DNA from: Mycobacterium sp. Root135
Lineage (GTDB): Bacteria > Actinomycetota > Actinomycetes > Mycobacteriales > Mycobacteriaceae
Length of the DNA stretch: 64,000 nucleotides
NCBI RefSeq assembly: GCF_001426545.1
Contig: NZ_LMEZ01000005.1
Coordinates: 705,333-769,332 of the forward strand
Direction of reading: 5' to 3'
Shown here piece by piece: positions 10,257 to 18,897 of the stretch. The translations under genes were made by a program, and so were the position numbers. Under the pieces are notes generated by a model, which did not search any database, was not told the origin of the DNA, and was given only the letters and a program-made list of their open reading frames with translations. Every line of letters starts with the position of its first letter. Position 1 is the first letter of the stretch.

Positions 10257-11272
10257 CCGCGCTCGTCATCGGGGGCAACGGATATCTCGGGTCCCACGTC
10301 ACCCGCCGGTTGGTCGAGGACGGCCAGGAGGTCCGCGTCATGGTGCGAGCCGGGGCAAACACGATCGGCATCGACGACCTCGACGTGACGCGCTTCGTCG
10401 GCGACATCTGGGACGACGACATTCTGCACGAGGCCATGGTCGGCTGCGATGTCGTCTACTACTGCGTCGTCGACACCCGCGGCTGGCTGAAGGACCCCGC
10501 CCCGCTGTTCCGCACCAACGTCGAGGGCACCAGGAACGTGCTCGAGGTGGCCTGCCGACCCGACGTCGCCGCGAGCCTCAAGCGCTTCGTCTTCACCAGC
10601 AGCTACGCGACGGTGGGCCGTAAGCGCGGCCGCGTTGCGACCGAGGACGACGTGATCTCCGACCGCGGGTTGACGCCGTATGTGCGCTCGCGCGTCCAGG
10701 CCGAGAACCTCGTCATGGAATACGCCCGCGACCGCGGCCTGCCGGCGATCGCCATGTGCGTGTCGACGACCTACGGGGCCGGTGACTGGGGGCGTACTCC
10801 ACACGGCGCGATCATCGCGGGCGCCGCGTTTCGCAAGCTGCCCTTCGTGATGAGCGGCGTCGAGCTGGAGGTCGTCGGAATCGACGACGCCGCAAAGGCT
10901 TTGGTCTTGGCCGCGGAGAAGGGACGCGTTGGGCAGCGCTACTTGATCTCGGAGAAGATGATCAGCAACGCCGAGGTGGTGCGCATCGCCGCCGAGGCCG
11001 CCGGCGTGCCCGCACCCACCCGGTCGATTCCGCTGGCGTTGGCCTGGGTGATGGCAGTGCTCGGCAGCGCGAAGGCGCGTCTCACGGGCACCGACGAGAA
11101 ATTGTCGATCGACTCGCTGCGTCTGATGCGGGCCGAGGCGCCCGTGGACTGCACCAAGGCCAAGCGTGAACTCGGTTGGCAGCCAAGGCCGGTTGAGGAG
11201 TCGATCCGGGAGGCCGCCCGCTTCTGGGTCGGTTTGCGAGAGGCCAAACGGCGGAGCAAGCAAACGGGTTGA
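10253..11272 (+). CDS. NAD-dependent epimerase/dehydratase (Rv0139-like)
   Basis: 339 residues from GTG 10253, overlapping the previous stop (GTGA). The N-terminal Rossmann motif is VIGGNGYLGSHVTRR (GxxGxxG). The family's catalytic Ser/Thr region is FTSSYATVG near 120. The YxxxK motif appears as YVRSR near 143-147, so the active-site Lys is replaced by Arg. The C-terminal region DCTKAKRELGWQPRPVEESI is typical of 3-beta-HSD/dihydroflavonol-reductase-like extended SDRs. It may act on a sugar or steroid-like alcohol; the Lys change may mean altered activity. Confidence 0.82.
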   Translation: MTALVIGGNGYLGSHVTRRLVEDGQEVRVMVRAGANTIGIDDLDVTRFVGDIWDDDILHEAMVGCDVVYYCVVDTRGWLKDPAPLFRTNVEGTRNVLEVACRPDVAASLKRFVFTSSYATVGRKRGRVATEDDVISDRGLTPYVRSRVQAENLVMEYARDRGLPAIAMCVSTTYGAGDWGRTPHGAIIAGAAFRKLPFVMSGVELEVVGIDDAAKALVLAAEKGRVGQRYLISEKMISNAEVVRIAAEAAGVPAPTRSIPLALAWVMAVLGSAKARLTGTDEKLSIDSLRLMRAEAPVDCTKAKRELGWQPRPVEESIREAARFWVGLREAKRRSKQTG

Positions 11273-11281
11273 CCGCCGCGG

Positions 11282-11632
11282 TTACGCCTCCAGGCGTCGA
11301 CGCACGTCCGAAAGTCTCTGTCGCAGTTCGTCTTCGGCGATGACACCGCGGGCCAGCAGCGAATGGGCGAGGGCCACCAGTTGGTTCTCCGGATACGGCA
11401 GGTCGGAGTACACCGTCGCCGACAGCGCGTCCTCCTCGTCGCGGCGTTCCTTGAAACTCGGCACCGGTGTGTCACACGCCGCGTGGTCCAGCGCGTCGCA
11501 CAGGCCGTCGAGGCTGGTCTTCCACGGTGGCACGGGATTCTCGACGCCGTACTTGGCCGCCATCCTCGGCCACACCTGATCGGGGTCGACCATGGTCCGC
11601 AGTACCTTGCCGTCGACGTCGGTCATCGTCAC
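11282..11632 (-). CDS. Thiocyanate hydrolase/nitrile hydratase accessory protein
   Basis: 116 residues. GTG 11632 overlaps the catalytic subunit stop (GTGA); ATG 11626 is the alternative. The central ENQLVALAHSLLARGV followed by DELRQRLSDVRRRLE resembles the N-terminal helical part of nitrile hydratase beta subunits and the activator proteins that deliver cobalt to the enzyme. As the third gene after the two enzyme genes it probably acts as the metallochaperone. No CxCC-type motif is seen. Confidence 0.65.
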   Translation of the reverse strand: MTMTDVDGKVLRTMVDPDQVWPRMAAKYGVENPVPPWKTSLDGLCDALDHAACDTPVPSFKERRDEEDALSATVYSDLPYPENQLVALAHSLLARGVIAEDELRQRLSDVRRRLEA

Positions 11633-12330
11633 TCCCCGACCGGGTGCATCGCGGCGCGGGTGGCGGTCACCACGTTGGTGGTCACCCCGGCCTTCGGCAG
11701 GGCGACGCCGATCAGACAGTCGCGGGTGATGATCTCGACCAGCTGATCCTCGGTCCAGTCGTCGGTGCCCGCCGGGCGCACGGGCATCACCATGAAGCGG
11801 TGCTTCTGGTTGGAGTCCTGCACCCGCACCTCGACGTCGTCGCCGAGGTAGAGGCCGAACTCGGCCAGCACCTGCCGCGGCCAACGCACCAGTCGCCGAC
11901 GGTAATTGGGCGTGCGGTACCACTCCGGTGAGTTGCCGAGGATCGGTCGCGGGTAGCACGAACACAGGGCGCACACGATCACGTGGTGCAGCGTCGGGGT
12001 GTCGGCCAGGATCTGAAAGGCGGTGAAGTCGCTTGGCGTGCCGAAGCCCGTCGGCTCCAGCCAGTCGACGCCGACCTCCTTGCTCGCCGTCATCGGCTCG
12101 GTGAGGGCGAGCCGTTCGAAGTCGGGGTCGAGCCAGGCTCGGGCGACCAGCCGTGCCGCCGGTGTCGGCCCGATCTGCTCGGCGAACTCGGTGAAGAGCC
12201 GGTGTTCGGCAGCGGTGAAGATGCCCTTCTCGATGCAGAGCTCGCGCAGTGCGATCTCCAGCACCTCGAAGTCGGTGATCTCGTCGACCATCGGCTTCAC
12301 CGTGCGGTCGTGGTCGTGGTCGTGGGTCAT
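11629..12330 (-). CDS. scnC: Thiocyanate hydrolase gamma / cobalt nitrile hydratase alpha subunit
   Basis: 233 residues. The low-spin metal site is the VCALCSCYPRPILG stretch; its three Cys normally bind Co(III), two of them oxidised to sulfinic/sulfenic acid. The usual Thr (cobalt) or Ser (iron) after the first Cys is Ala here. SPEWYRTPNYRRRLVRWPRQ and DSNQKHRFMVMPVRP match what I remember of Thiobacillus thioparus SCNase gamma better than ordinary nitrile hydratase alpha. The N-terminus is His/Asp-rich (THDHDHD), as in that protein. It would convert thiocyanate to carbonyl sulfide and ammonia, or hydrate nitriles to amides. Confidence 0.8.
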   Translation of the reverse strand: MTHDHDHDRTVKPMVDEITDFEVLEIALRELCIEKGIFTAAEHRLFTEFAEQIGPTPAARLVARAWLDPDFERLALTEPMTASKEVGVDWLEPTGFGTPSDFTAFQILADTPTLHHVIVCALCSCYPRPILGNSPEWYRTPNYRRRLVRWPRQVLAEFGLYLGDDVEVRVQDSNQKHRFMVMPVRPAGTDDWTEDQLVEIITRDCLIGVALPKAGVTTNVVTATRAAMHPVGE

Positions 12331-12340
12331 GTCGGTCCGT

Positions 12341-13180
12341 TCAGTCGGCGGCGCGCAGCCAGCGTTCGGGAATTTCGGTGCGCAGGGTGTCGGCGGCCGG
12401 CCCGTTGAAGTCGTCCCAGAGCTCGGCCATCGTGAACTGGACGACGTAGAACCACTCCGGCTTGGCGTCGGGGATGTCCCACGTTTCGTCCTCGGCGGCG
12501 GGGCTCTCGTAGGCCACGGCGGCGATTTCGCCGGTGGCGCCACGGACGTATTCCGGTGTGCGCGTGTAGAACAGCACGGGTAGCTCCCGCACCAGAACTC
12601 GGTCGCCCACCGCGAACATCGGGGTTCCCGCCTTGCCGGCGTACACCTGCGGATCGCCTTTGCCCTTCGCGTGCACGACATGGCTGTTGCGCTTGACCCC
12701 GGCTCCGTCGCCCTCGAACTTCGGCTGCGCCTGCAGGGCCTTGCCCGCCAGCCCGCCCGCGTACCGCTGCTGGACCTCGGCCATCCGTTCGCTGAGCTCG
12801 GTGAGGCCGACGAGATGCTTCTCGACGAGTACGCGCGCCACCGACAGCAGCCACCGGCCGTAGTAGGGGAAGCCCAGATACACCGCCCGTTGCACGTCGA
12901 CGTTGCCGATGCGTCGCCGTTCTTCGGACAGCCAAATGCCGCGCCAGGCAAGCACTTCGCACATGACGTAGGTCATGTGCTCCCAGTACTCGTAGTCCTT
13001 GTTCTCGTACTTCATGGGGGCGTCTGGCTCGCCGCCGACGTCGTGGACCGGCTTCATGTAGGCGACGAACCGGCCGTGGTCCAGCAGGTCGGGGGTGGGT
13101 GCGTCGGGCAGTTCTGGATAGGACGACTTGAGCCGCGCGACGAGGTCGAGTTGAGTGGCCCGCTCGGCCGCAGTGCTCAT
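12341..13180 (-). CDS. Thiocyanate hydrolase beta-alpha fusion / nitrile hydratase beta subunit
   Basis: 279 residues. The N-terminal two thirds (VHDVGGEPDAPMKYENK, then CEVLAWRGIWLSEERRR and YLGFPYYGRWLLSVARVLVE) look like SCNase beta. The C-terminal about 100 (GDRVLVRELPV to WDDFNGPAADTLRTEIPERW) look like SCNase alpha, an SH3-like barrel. In Thiobacillus these are two genes; here they are one chain, as in nitrile hydratase beta. GGGGGAACTGCC precedes the ATG. It is the first gene of a three-gene operon, 10 bp before the metal subunit. Confidence 0.78.
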   Translation of the reverse strand: MSTAAERATQLDLVARLKSSYPELPDAPTPDLLDHGRFVAYMKPVHDVGGEPDAPMKYENKDYEYWEHMTYVMCEVLAWRGIWLSEERRRIGNVDVQRAVYLGFPYYGRWLLSVARVLVEKHLVGLTELSERMAEVQQRYAGGLAGKALQAQPKFEGDGAGVKRNSHVVHAKGKGDPQVYAGKAGTPMFAVGDRVLVRELPVLFYTRTPEYVRGATGEIAAVAYESPAAEDETWDIPDAKPEWFYVVQFTMAELWDDFNGPAADTLRTEIPERWLRAAD

Positions 13181-13296
13181 GGCAGTTCCCCCGCCGTTCG
13201 ACGTGCCGGTGCCGTTGCCACCAGCCCCACTGATCGGAGGCTAGCACCGGCGCGTTTGCCGACAGACCGATTTGGCGGCATCGGTCATGACTTTGC

Positions 13297-14673
13297 CTAC
13301 CGGTTGTTGGGCCGCTCCTGCACCCAGTTGAAGCCGCGTTCGACGAGCGGGAACGACGCGGGATCCAGGCGGGTGAACCAGGCGTGGATCTCGTGTCCGG
13401 AGAAGTCCGCGCCGTCGATCACGATGCGCTCGGTGCTGCCCTCGTCGGGCCACCAGTAGGTAAGTCGGATCTTCGTCGGGGTCTCTTCGTACGAGCCCAG
13501 CTCGACGCGGTTGGTCAGGTCCACGAAGTGCTTGGCCGGGTCAATGGTCCCTCCGAACACCTCGAACGAGTCGTCCATGTGCTGAACGGTCACCATCACC
13601 GGATCCGACATCAGGAAGGGCCGGTCGAATACCACTCGGCGCCAACGGAGTTCGTCGGTCAGCAGCGGGTCGCGTCGGTAGCCTTCTGCCGAGAAGCCGT
13701 CCACCTGCCAGATGCCGTACAGGTTGGGGGTGGGCCGGGAGAACTGCTGCCAGCCCTGCCCTCCGAAGGCCGCCAGCAGCGCCACGCCGACGACCACCTG
13801 GACGGCCACCGCCGCGCGAGTGGCCCGGGGACTGTCGAACAGCGGCGCGGACGCGGTCGCCGGTACGACGCGGTCGGTGAACATCGCCACGAAGAGGCGT
13901 CGGGCATACGGCGCCAACAGGAACAGGCTCAGCAGCAGCAATTGCGACGACACCGACTTGAGCCGGATGTCGTAGGTCATGTTCAGGATGAACACCTGCG
14001 TGAGGTCGAAAGCGCACACCAGCGCCCCGGCGGCTGCGGTGCGGGGCACGAGCAGTAGCAGTCCGCCGAGGACTTCTGCCGCGCCGAGCAGGATCTGATA
14101 CGGCTGCGAGATGCCAACCTGCGCCCACAGCACACCGGTCGGGCTGAAGTTTCCGAACGGTTCGACCAGGCGATTCAGCACGAACGGCATCTGCGTCGGA
14201 ATCAGCTTGGCCATCCCGAAATAGAACATCGCGGCCGCGAGCACCAACCGCAGGATCGCCCACACCCATGGCTGCAACCGGTCGTGGCGTTGCCGCTTGT
14301 CGAACACCGACCACACTGCCGTCATCGCCAACGACAGCAGCGCGATGCAGTAGAGCGCCGACCACTGGAACGCACTGTCGCTGCCGACCTGGGTGCTCTC
14401 CACGCGTAGTCCCAGCAGGTTCCCTCCGACCCACTCGATCGGCGGACGAACCAGGTGGATGAGCCCGCGCAGCGTCGACCACGGTCCGTCCACGCCGACA
14501 CCGGTGAGGAGAACGGGGATGAGCCCGATCGTGATGACGAGGCCAAAGGATCCGAAGTAGCAGGTGCCGAGCCGGAAGCCGATCAGCGTCGCGACGCTCC
14601 ACCGCGGGGGTGGCTGCGCAACCACGCCGGGGGCCTCGGGCCTACCTCGGGCGCGCGTGTCGGTCACGGTCAT
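13297..14673 (-). CDS. DoxX/HTTM-like multi-spanning membrane protein
   Basis: 458 residues. About seven or eight hydrophobic segments run between 25 and 310, including the DoxX-like pieces ILRLVLAAAMFYFGMAKLIP and LLGAAEVLGGLLLLVPR. A soluble C-terminal domain of about 150 residues follows (WRRVVFDRPFLMSD, TYWWPDEGSTERIVID). The architecture resembles DoxX-type and HTTM (gamma-carboxylase-like) proteins, whose C-terminal part lies outside the membrane. It is monocistronic and upstream of the enzyme operon on the same strand. Function unknown. Confidence 0.7.
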   Translation of the reverse strand: MTVTDTRARGRPEAPGVVAQPPPRWSVATLIGFRLGTCYFGSFGLVITIGLIPVLLTGVGVDGPWSTLRGLIHLVRPPIEWVGGNLLGLRVESTQVGSDSAFQWSALYCIALLSLAMTAVWSVFDKRQRHDRLQPWVWAILRLVLAAAMFYFGMAKLIPTQMPFVLNRLVEPFGNFSPTGVLWAQVGISQPYQILLGAAEVLGGLLLLVPRTAAAGALVCAFDLTQVFILNMTYDIRLKSVSSQLLLLSLFLLAPYARRLFVAMFTDRVVPATASAPLFDSPRATRAAVAVQVVVGVALLAAFGGQGWQQFSRPTPNLYGIWQVDGFSAEGYRRDPLLTDELRWRRVVFDRPFLMSDPVMVTVQHMDDSFEVFGGTIDPAKHFVDLTNRVELGSYEETPTKIRLTYWWPDEGSTERIVIDGADFSGHEIHAWFTRLDPASFPLVERGFNWVQERPNNR

Positions 14674-14776
14674 CCCCCCATGGTCGGCTCTGACCGGTCA
14701 ACGCTCAAGACATTCGGCAAACTCGCGGACGTCGCCGTGGCGGTCGGGCCGCACCGGCACGAGGCAGCATGGAGCC

Positions 14777-15475
14777 ATGACCATCACGTTCATCACCGGC
14801 GCGAACAAGGGCCTTGGCTACGAGACCGCTCGTCGACTCGTCGAGCAGGGCCACATCGTGCTGCTTGGAGCCCGCGATCCGGAGCTGGGCCGCGCCGCCG
14901 CCGACGCGCTCGGCGCTCGGTTCGTCCAGGTCGACGTCACCGACGACGCGTCGGTGGCCGCGGCGGTCAAGGACGTCGAGGAGCACGAGGGATCGGTCGA
15001 CGTGCTGATCAACAACGCGGGCGTCGCCGGCGCGTACGCCGACGCGGCCGATCTGACGGCTGAGGACTTTCACGCGGTGTTCGACGTCAACGTGCTTGGG
15101 GTGGTCCGGACGACCACCGCGTTCCTGCCGTTGCTGCGACGTTCGTCGGACCCGGTGATCGTCAACGTCGGCAGCGGAATGGGATCGCTGGAGCTCACCC
15201 ATGACCCGTCGCGTCCCGAGTCGACGATGGTGGCTCCCGCATACACGTCCTCCAAGGCGGCGCTGACCATGCTGACGACGCAGTATGCCAAGGCGTTCAC
15301 CGACATTCGGGTCAACGTCGCCGACCCCGGCTACACCGCGACCGACATCAACGCGAACTCGGGGCCGCAGACCGTCACCGAGGGCACCGACGCCATCCTC
15401 GCGCTCGCCACGGAGGGGCCCGGTCACGGCTCGGGGCGGTTCGTCGACCGCCACGGCGAGACCTCCTGGGGTTAG
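14777..15475 (+). CDS. Short-chain dehydrogenase/reductase
   Basis: 232 residues from ATG 14777, with GGAG at 14771-14774. Classical SDR motifs are TGANKGLGYETA (TGxxxGxG, residues 7-14), NNAG near 80, the catalytic Ser in VNVGSGMGS and YTSSK near 155-159. It should oxidise or reduce an alcohol/carbonyl with NADP(H), judged by the basic/neutral region after strand 2. It resembles carbonyl-reductase-like SDRs. The last base abuts the stop of the convergent DUF4262 gene. Confidence 0.88.
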   Translation: MTITFITGANKGLGYETARRLVEQGHIVLLGARDPELGRAAADALGARFVQVDVTDDASVAAAVKDVEEHEGSVDVLINNAGVAGAYADAADLTAEDFHAVFDVNVLGVVRTTTAFLPLLRRSSDPVIVNVGSGMGSLELTHDPSRPESTMVAPAYTSSKAALTMLTTQYAKAFTDIRVNVADPGYTATDINANSGPQTVTEGTDAILALATEGPGHGSGRFVDRHGETSWG

Positions 15476-15943
15476 TCACGCGTTGGTGGTCCTCGCGCCG
15501 AGCACCGGTTGACGTCGGTGACCGCCGTCGAAGCCGGGCGCCCATGGCCACCGGCCTCGCCCGTCGGCCCACACCAGCTGGATCGCGCGGACGTCGTAGC
15601 CCTCGAGTGCGATGGCCAGCCCCATGTGGGCGTCAGGATGCTCGACGTCGACCACTTCGAGGCGGGTGTTCGCAGGCAGCACCAGCTGATCGCCCGGAGC
15701 CGGTCGAAGGCCGGCGATCATCCGCTTGGCGAACGTGTTGAGCAGCCAGCCGGCTTGTTTGGTCGGCAGGCCGGTGACGAGGAGTTCCGGCAGGCCGCGC
15801 TCGTGCAGCCCGACCGTGTAGGAGAACGGTGTGCGGTCGCTTTCGACGTGTTGCACGGCCCAGCCGTGCGCCACGATCGTCTGGCGAAGCAGCGCGAGGT
15901 AGTCGTCGAGTGTCTTGTCGGGGTGGTCGCATTGCCAGCACAT
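15476..15943 (-). CDS. DUF4262 domain protein
   Basis: 155 residues. It opens with MCWQCDHPDKTLDDYLALL, a CxxC pair with a following His, then WAVQHVESDRTPFSYTVGLH and LPELLVTGL, which are the DUF4262 hallmarks. The family function is unknown. It is transcribed toward the SDR gene and lies 132 bp downstream of the helicase gene, so a joint transcript with the helicase is possible. Confidence 0.8.
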   Translation of the reverse strand: MCWQCDHPDKTLDDYLALLRQTIVAHGWAVQHVESDRTPFSYTVGLHERGLPELLVTGLPTKQAGWLLNTFAKRMIAGLRPAPGDQLVLPANTRLEVVDVEHPDAHMGLAIALEGYDVRAIQLVWADGRGRWPWAPGFDGGHRRQPVLGARTTNA

Positions 15944-16030
15944 GGCGTGTCTGCCCTTCTGTCGGTTCTTGCCGCGAGCGTGTCTCGCGGCACCGACAGT
16001 CGGCGTGCCAAAAACCGTGGGGGCGGTGGT

Positions 16031-16057
16031 TCATCCACAGTCGTGAATTGATCCACA
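16031..16057. other. Two DnaA-box-like 9-mers
   Basis: TCATCCACA (16031-16039) and TGATCCACA (16049-16057) each differ from the TTATCCACA consensus only at base 2. They are direct repeats 18 bp apart in the gap between the helicase and DUF4262 genes. Function uncertain. Confidence 0.35.
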
Positions 16058-16075
16058 GGCGACTTGCGGCCGGCG

Positions 16076-18616
16076 CTAGCCCATCCGCCCCGCGTCGACC
16101 ACCCGGATCACCGCCGCGCCCTCTTCGTCGGACGCCTCAAGGTCCACCTCGACGTCGAAGCCCCAATCGCGATCTCCCGCAGGGTCGTCCAAGATCTGCC
16201 GGACGTCCCATCGGCCGGGTTGGCGGTCGACGATCAACAGCGCGGGACCGCGGGCGTCCGCGCCGGTACCCACCGAGTCGTGTTCGTCGAAGTACTCCGC
16301 GCCGACCTCCGCCCAGCGTTCGGTGGTCCATCCGGCGTCCCCGTCGAGCTGACCCAGGTCGTACCAGCGGCGGCGCGAGAAGAGCTCGACCCGGCGGAAC
16401 AGCGCGTTGCGGACCATCGCTGTGAAGGCCCGCTCGTTGCCGGTCAGCGGACGCGGACGGGCGGGCACCGCAACCGGGGCGTCCAGCGGTTGATCGGGGC
16501 TGGTGAGTTGCTCCCACTCGTCGAGCAGGCTCGAATCCACCTGGCGGACAAGCTCACCCAGCCACTCGACGACGTCGGTGACCTCCTCGGTGCGGGCCGA
16601 GGCGGGCACGCCCGAGCGCAGCGCCTTGAACGCGTCGGAGAGGTAGCGCAGGACGGCGCCCTCGGAGCGGGTCAGCGCGTAGATGCTGACGAACTCCCGG
16701 AACGTGAAGGCCCGCTCCCACATCTCGCGGACGATCGACTTCGGCGACAGCTGGCCGTCGGCGGCCCACGGATTGCTTTGCAAGTACACGTCGTAGACAT
16801 GTCCGAGCACGTCGGCCAGCGGTTTGGGATAGGTGATGTCGTCGAGCAGCGCGATGCGCTCGTCGTACTCGATGCCCTCGGCCTTCATCGCGGCGACGGC
16901 CTCGCCCCTGGCCTTCTTCAGCTGTGCTGACAGAATCTGCCGTGGATCCTCCAGCGTCGCCTCGATCACCGAAACGACGTCCAGCGCATAGGTTTCCGAC
17001 GCCGGGTCGAGCACGTCGATCGCGGCGAGGGCGAACGTCGACAGGGGCTGGTTGAGGGCGAAGTCGGGCGGAAGGTCGACGGTCAGGCGATACCGCCTGC
17101 CGTCCGGCTCCGGCTCGGGCAGCCGTTCCAAGACTCCGGCCTGCAGCAGCGACCGGGCGATGCCGACCGCCTCCCGGATGTGCTTGAGCTGCCGCTTGCG
17201 GGGCTCGTGGTTGTCGGTGAGCAGCCGCCGCATCGCGACGAACGGGTCGCCGGGCCGGTCGACGACGTCGAGGATCATCGCCGTCGACACCCGCATGTTG
17301 CTCGTCAGCGGTTCGGGGGTGGCCTCGATCAGGCGAGTCATGGTCTTCTCGCTCCACGGCACCATGCCCTCGGGAACCTTGCGGCGCACTAACTTCCGGC
17401 GCTTCTTCGGGTCGTCGGCGACCTTGGCGAACTGTTTGAGGTTCTCGACCTCGTGCTCGGGTGCCTCGACGACGACGGTGCCCGCGGTGTCGTATCCGGC
17501 CCGTCCGGCGCGCCCCGCGATCTGGTGGAATTCGCGCGCGTTGAGCATCCGCGTGCGGGTGCCGTCGTACTTCGACAGGGCCGAGAACACCACCGTGCGG
17601 ATCGGCACGTTGATGCCGACGCCGAGGGTGTCGGTGCCGCAGATGACCTTGAGAAGCCCGGCCTGGGCCAGCTGTTCGACCAGCCGACGGTACTTGGGCA
17701 GCATGCCGGCGTGGTGGACGCCGATGCCGTGCCGGACCAGGCGCGACAACGTCGTGCCGAACGCCGACGAAAAGCGAAACGCGCCAATGAGATCGGCGAT
17801 GGCCGCCTTCTCCTCCTTGGTGCTGACGTTGACGCTCATCAGGGCCTGCGCCCGCTCCAGCGCGGAGGCCTGGGTGAAGTGCACGACGTAGACCGGTGCC
17901 TGCTTGGTGTCGAGCAGGTCTTGGATGGTCTCGTGCATCGGGGTGGTCGCGTAGTAGTAATGCAGGGGCACGGGCCGCTCGGCGTTGGCGACCAGCGCCG
18001 TCGTCCGGCCGGTCCGACGGGTGAGGTCCTCCCGCAGGAACGTGACGTCGCCCAGGGTGGCCGACATCAGCAGGAACTGTGCCCGCGGCAGCTCCAGCAG
18101 CGGCACCTGCCAGGCCCAGCCGCGGTCGGGGTCGCCGTAGAAGTGGAACTCGTCCATGACGACCAACCCGATGTCGGCGTCGGCGCCCTCGCGCAGCGCG
18201 GTGTTGGCCAACACCTCGGCGGTGCACGCGATGATCGGCGCCCCGGCGTTGACCGAGGCGTCCCCGGTCAGCATGCCGACGTTGGCCGCGCCGAACACGT
18301 CGCACAGCGCGAAGAACTTCTCGCTGACCAGCGCCTTGATCGGGGCGGTGTAGTAGCTGCGCGTCCCCGCCGCGAGGGCTGCATACAGCGCGCCGGTCGC
18401 GACCAGCGACTTGCCCGACCCCGTCGGGGTGGCCAGGACGACGTTGGCGCCGCTGACCAACTCGATCAGCGCCTCCTCCTGAGCCGGGTACAGCACGGTG
18501 CCGCTCGCCTCGGCCCACGCGGCGAACGAGGCGAACAGTTCGTCGGGGTCGGTGCCGTTGGCGCGTAGCGCGGACAGGTCGCTCGGGTCGGGCAGGAGGG
18601 CGGCAGCGGTGGTCAT
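16076..18616 (-). CDS. DEAD/DEAH-box (Ski2-like) helicase with DUF3516 domain
   Basis: 846 residues from ATG 18616; the frame is open further upstream but without support. Walker A is ATPTGSGKSLVA near 60, motif II is DEFHFY, motif III is SATLGD, and motif VI is QIAGRAGRAGYDTAG near 370, the Ski2/Hel308-like pattern. The C-terminal half after about 430 matches the actinobacterial DUF3516 region that accompanies such helicases. It is likely an RNA or DNA translocase in RNA turnover or repair; the exact role is not known to me. Confidence 0.88.
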   Translation of the reverse strand: MTTAAALLPDPSDLSALRANGTDPDELFASFAAWAEASGTVLYPAQEEALIELVSGANVVLATPTGSGKSLVATGALYAALAAGTRSYYTAPIKALVSEKFFALCDVFGAANVGMLTGDASVNAGAPIIACTAEVLANTALREGADADIGLVVMDEFHFYGDPDRGWAWQVPLLELPRAQFLLMSATLGDVTFLREDLTRRTGRTTALVANAERPVPLHYYYATTPMHETIQDLLDTKQAPVYVVHFTQASALERAQALMSVNVSTKEEKAAIADLIGAFRFSSAFGTTLSRLVRHGIGVHHAGMLPKYRRLVEQLAQAGLLKVICGTDTLGVGINVPIRTVVFSALSKYDGTRTRMLNAREFHQIAGRAGRAGYDTAGTVVVEAPEHEVENLKQFAKVADDPKKRRKLVRRKVPEGMVPWSEKTMTRLIEATPEPLTSNMRVSTAMILDVVDRPGDPFVAMRRLLTDNHEPRKRQLKHIREAVGIARSLLQAGVLERLPEPEPDGRRYRLTVDLPPDFALNQPLSTFALAAIDVLDPASETYALDVVSVIEATLEDPRQILSAQLKKARGEAVAAMKAEGIEYDERIALLDDITYPKPLADVLGHVYDVYLQSNPWAADGQLSPKSIVREMWERAFTFREFVSIYALTRSEGAVLRYLSDAFKALRSGVPASARTEEVTDVVEWLGELVRQVDSSLLDEWEQLTSPDQPLDAPVAVPARPRPLTGNERAFTAMVRNALFRRVELFSRRRWYDLGQLDGDAGWTTERWAEVGAEYFDEHDSVGTGADARGPALLIVDRQPGRWDVRQILDDPAGDRDWGFDVEVDLEASDEEGAAVIRVVDAGRMG

Positions 18617-18711
18617 CGTGGGTCCAGCCTGCCTGACCAGGGCCGCATTGGAGTAATTCCGCCGCGGACTGGGCATTCGACGTTTTGATCTACCCAACGA
18701 AGGGTTCGGCG

Positions 18712-18873
18712 ATGTCCAGGCACCACGAATACACCGGTGAGACCTGCGTCTGCGGACGTCCCATGTACTACCGGATCGTCCAACTCGGTGCCAGACCAGA
18801 GTCTCGGCGCGGCCCATCGTGCTGGTACGACGACTGTGCCGAGCAGGGCCGGTGGCAAGAGCGGCAGGCGTAG
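18712..18873 (+). CDS. Small Cys-containing protein
   Basis: 53 residues from ATG 18712, with GAAGGG about 7 bp upstream; a TTG at 18685 would add 9 residues. Four Cys occur as CVC near 11-13 and C-x5-C near the end (PSCWYDDC), a spacing that could bind one metal ion. The flanking genes are on divergent/parallel strands with free space around it, and the codon use is normal for the window. I do not recognise the family. Confidence 0.5.
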   Translation: MSRHHEYTGETCVCGRPMYYRIVQLGARPESRRGPSCWYDDCAEQGRWQERQA

Positions 18874-18897
18874 GACGACTCGCCCTGGCACACTTCC

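Noticed and set aside
16554..18518. Long minus-strand frame within the helicase gene
   Set aside because: Arg/Gly-rich shadow of the helicase frame, no domains.
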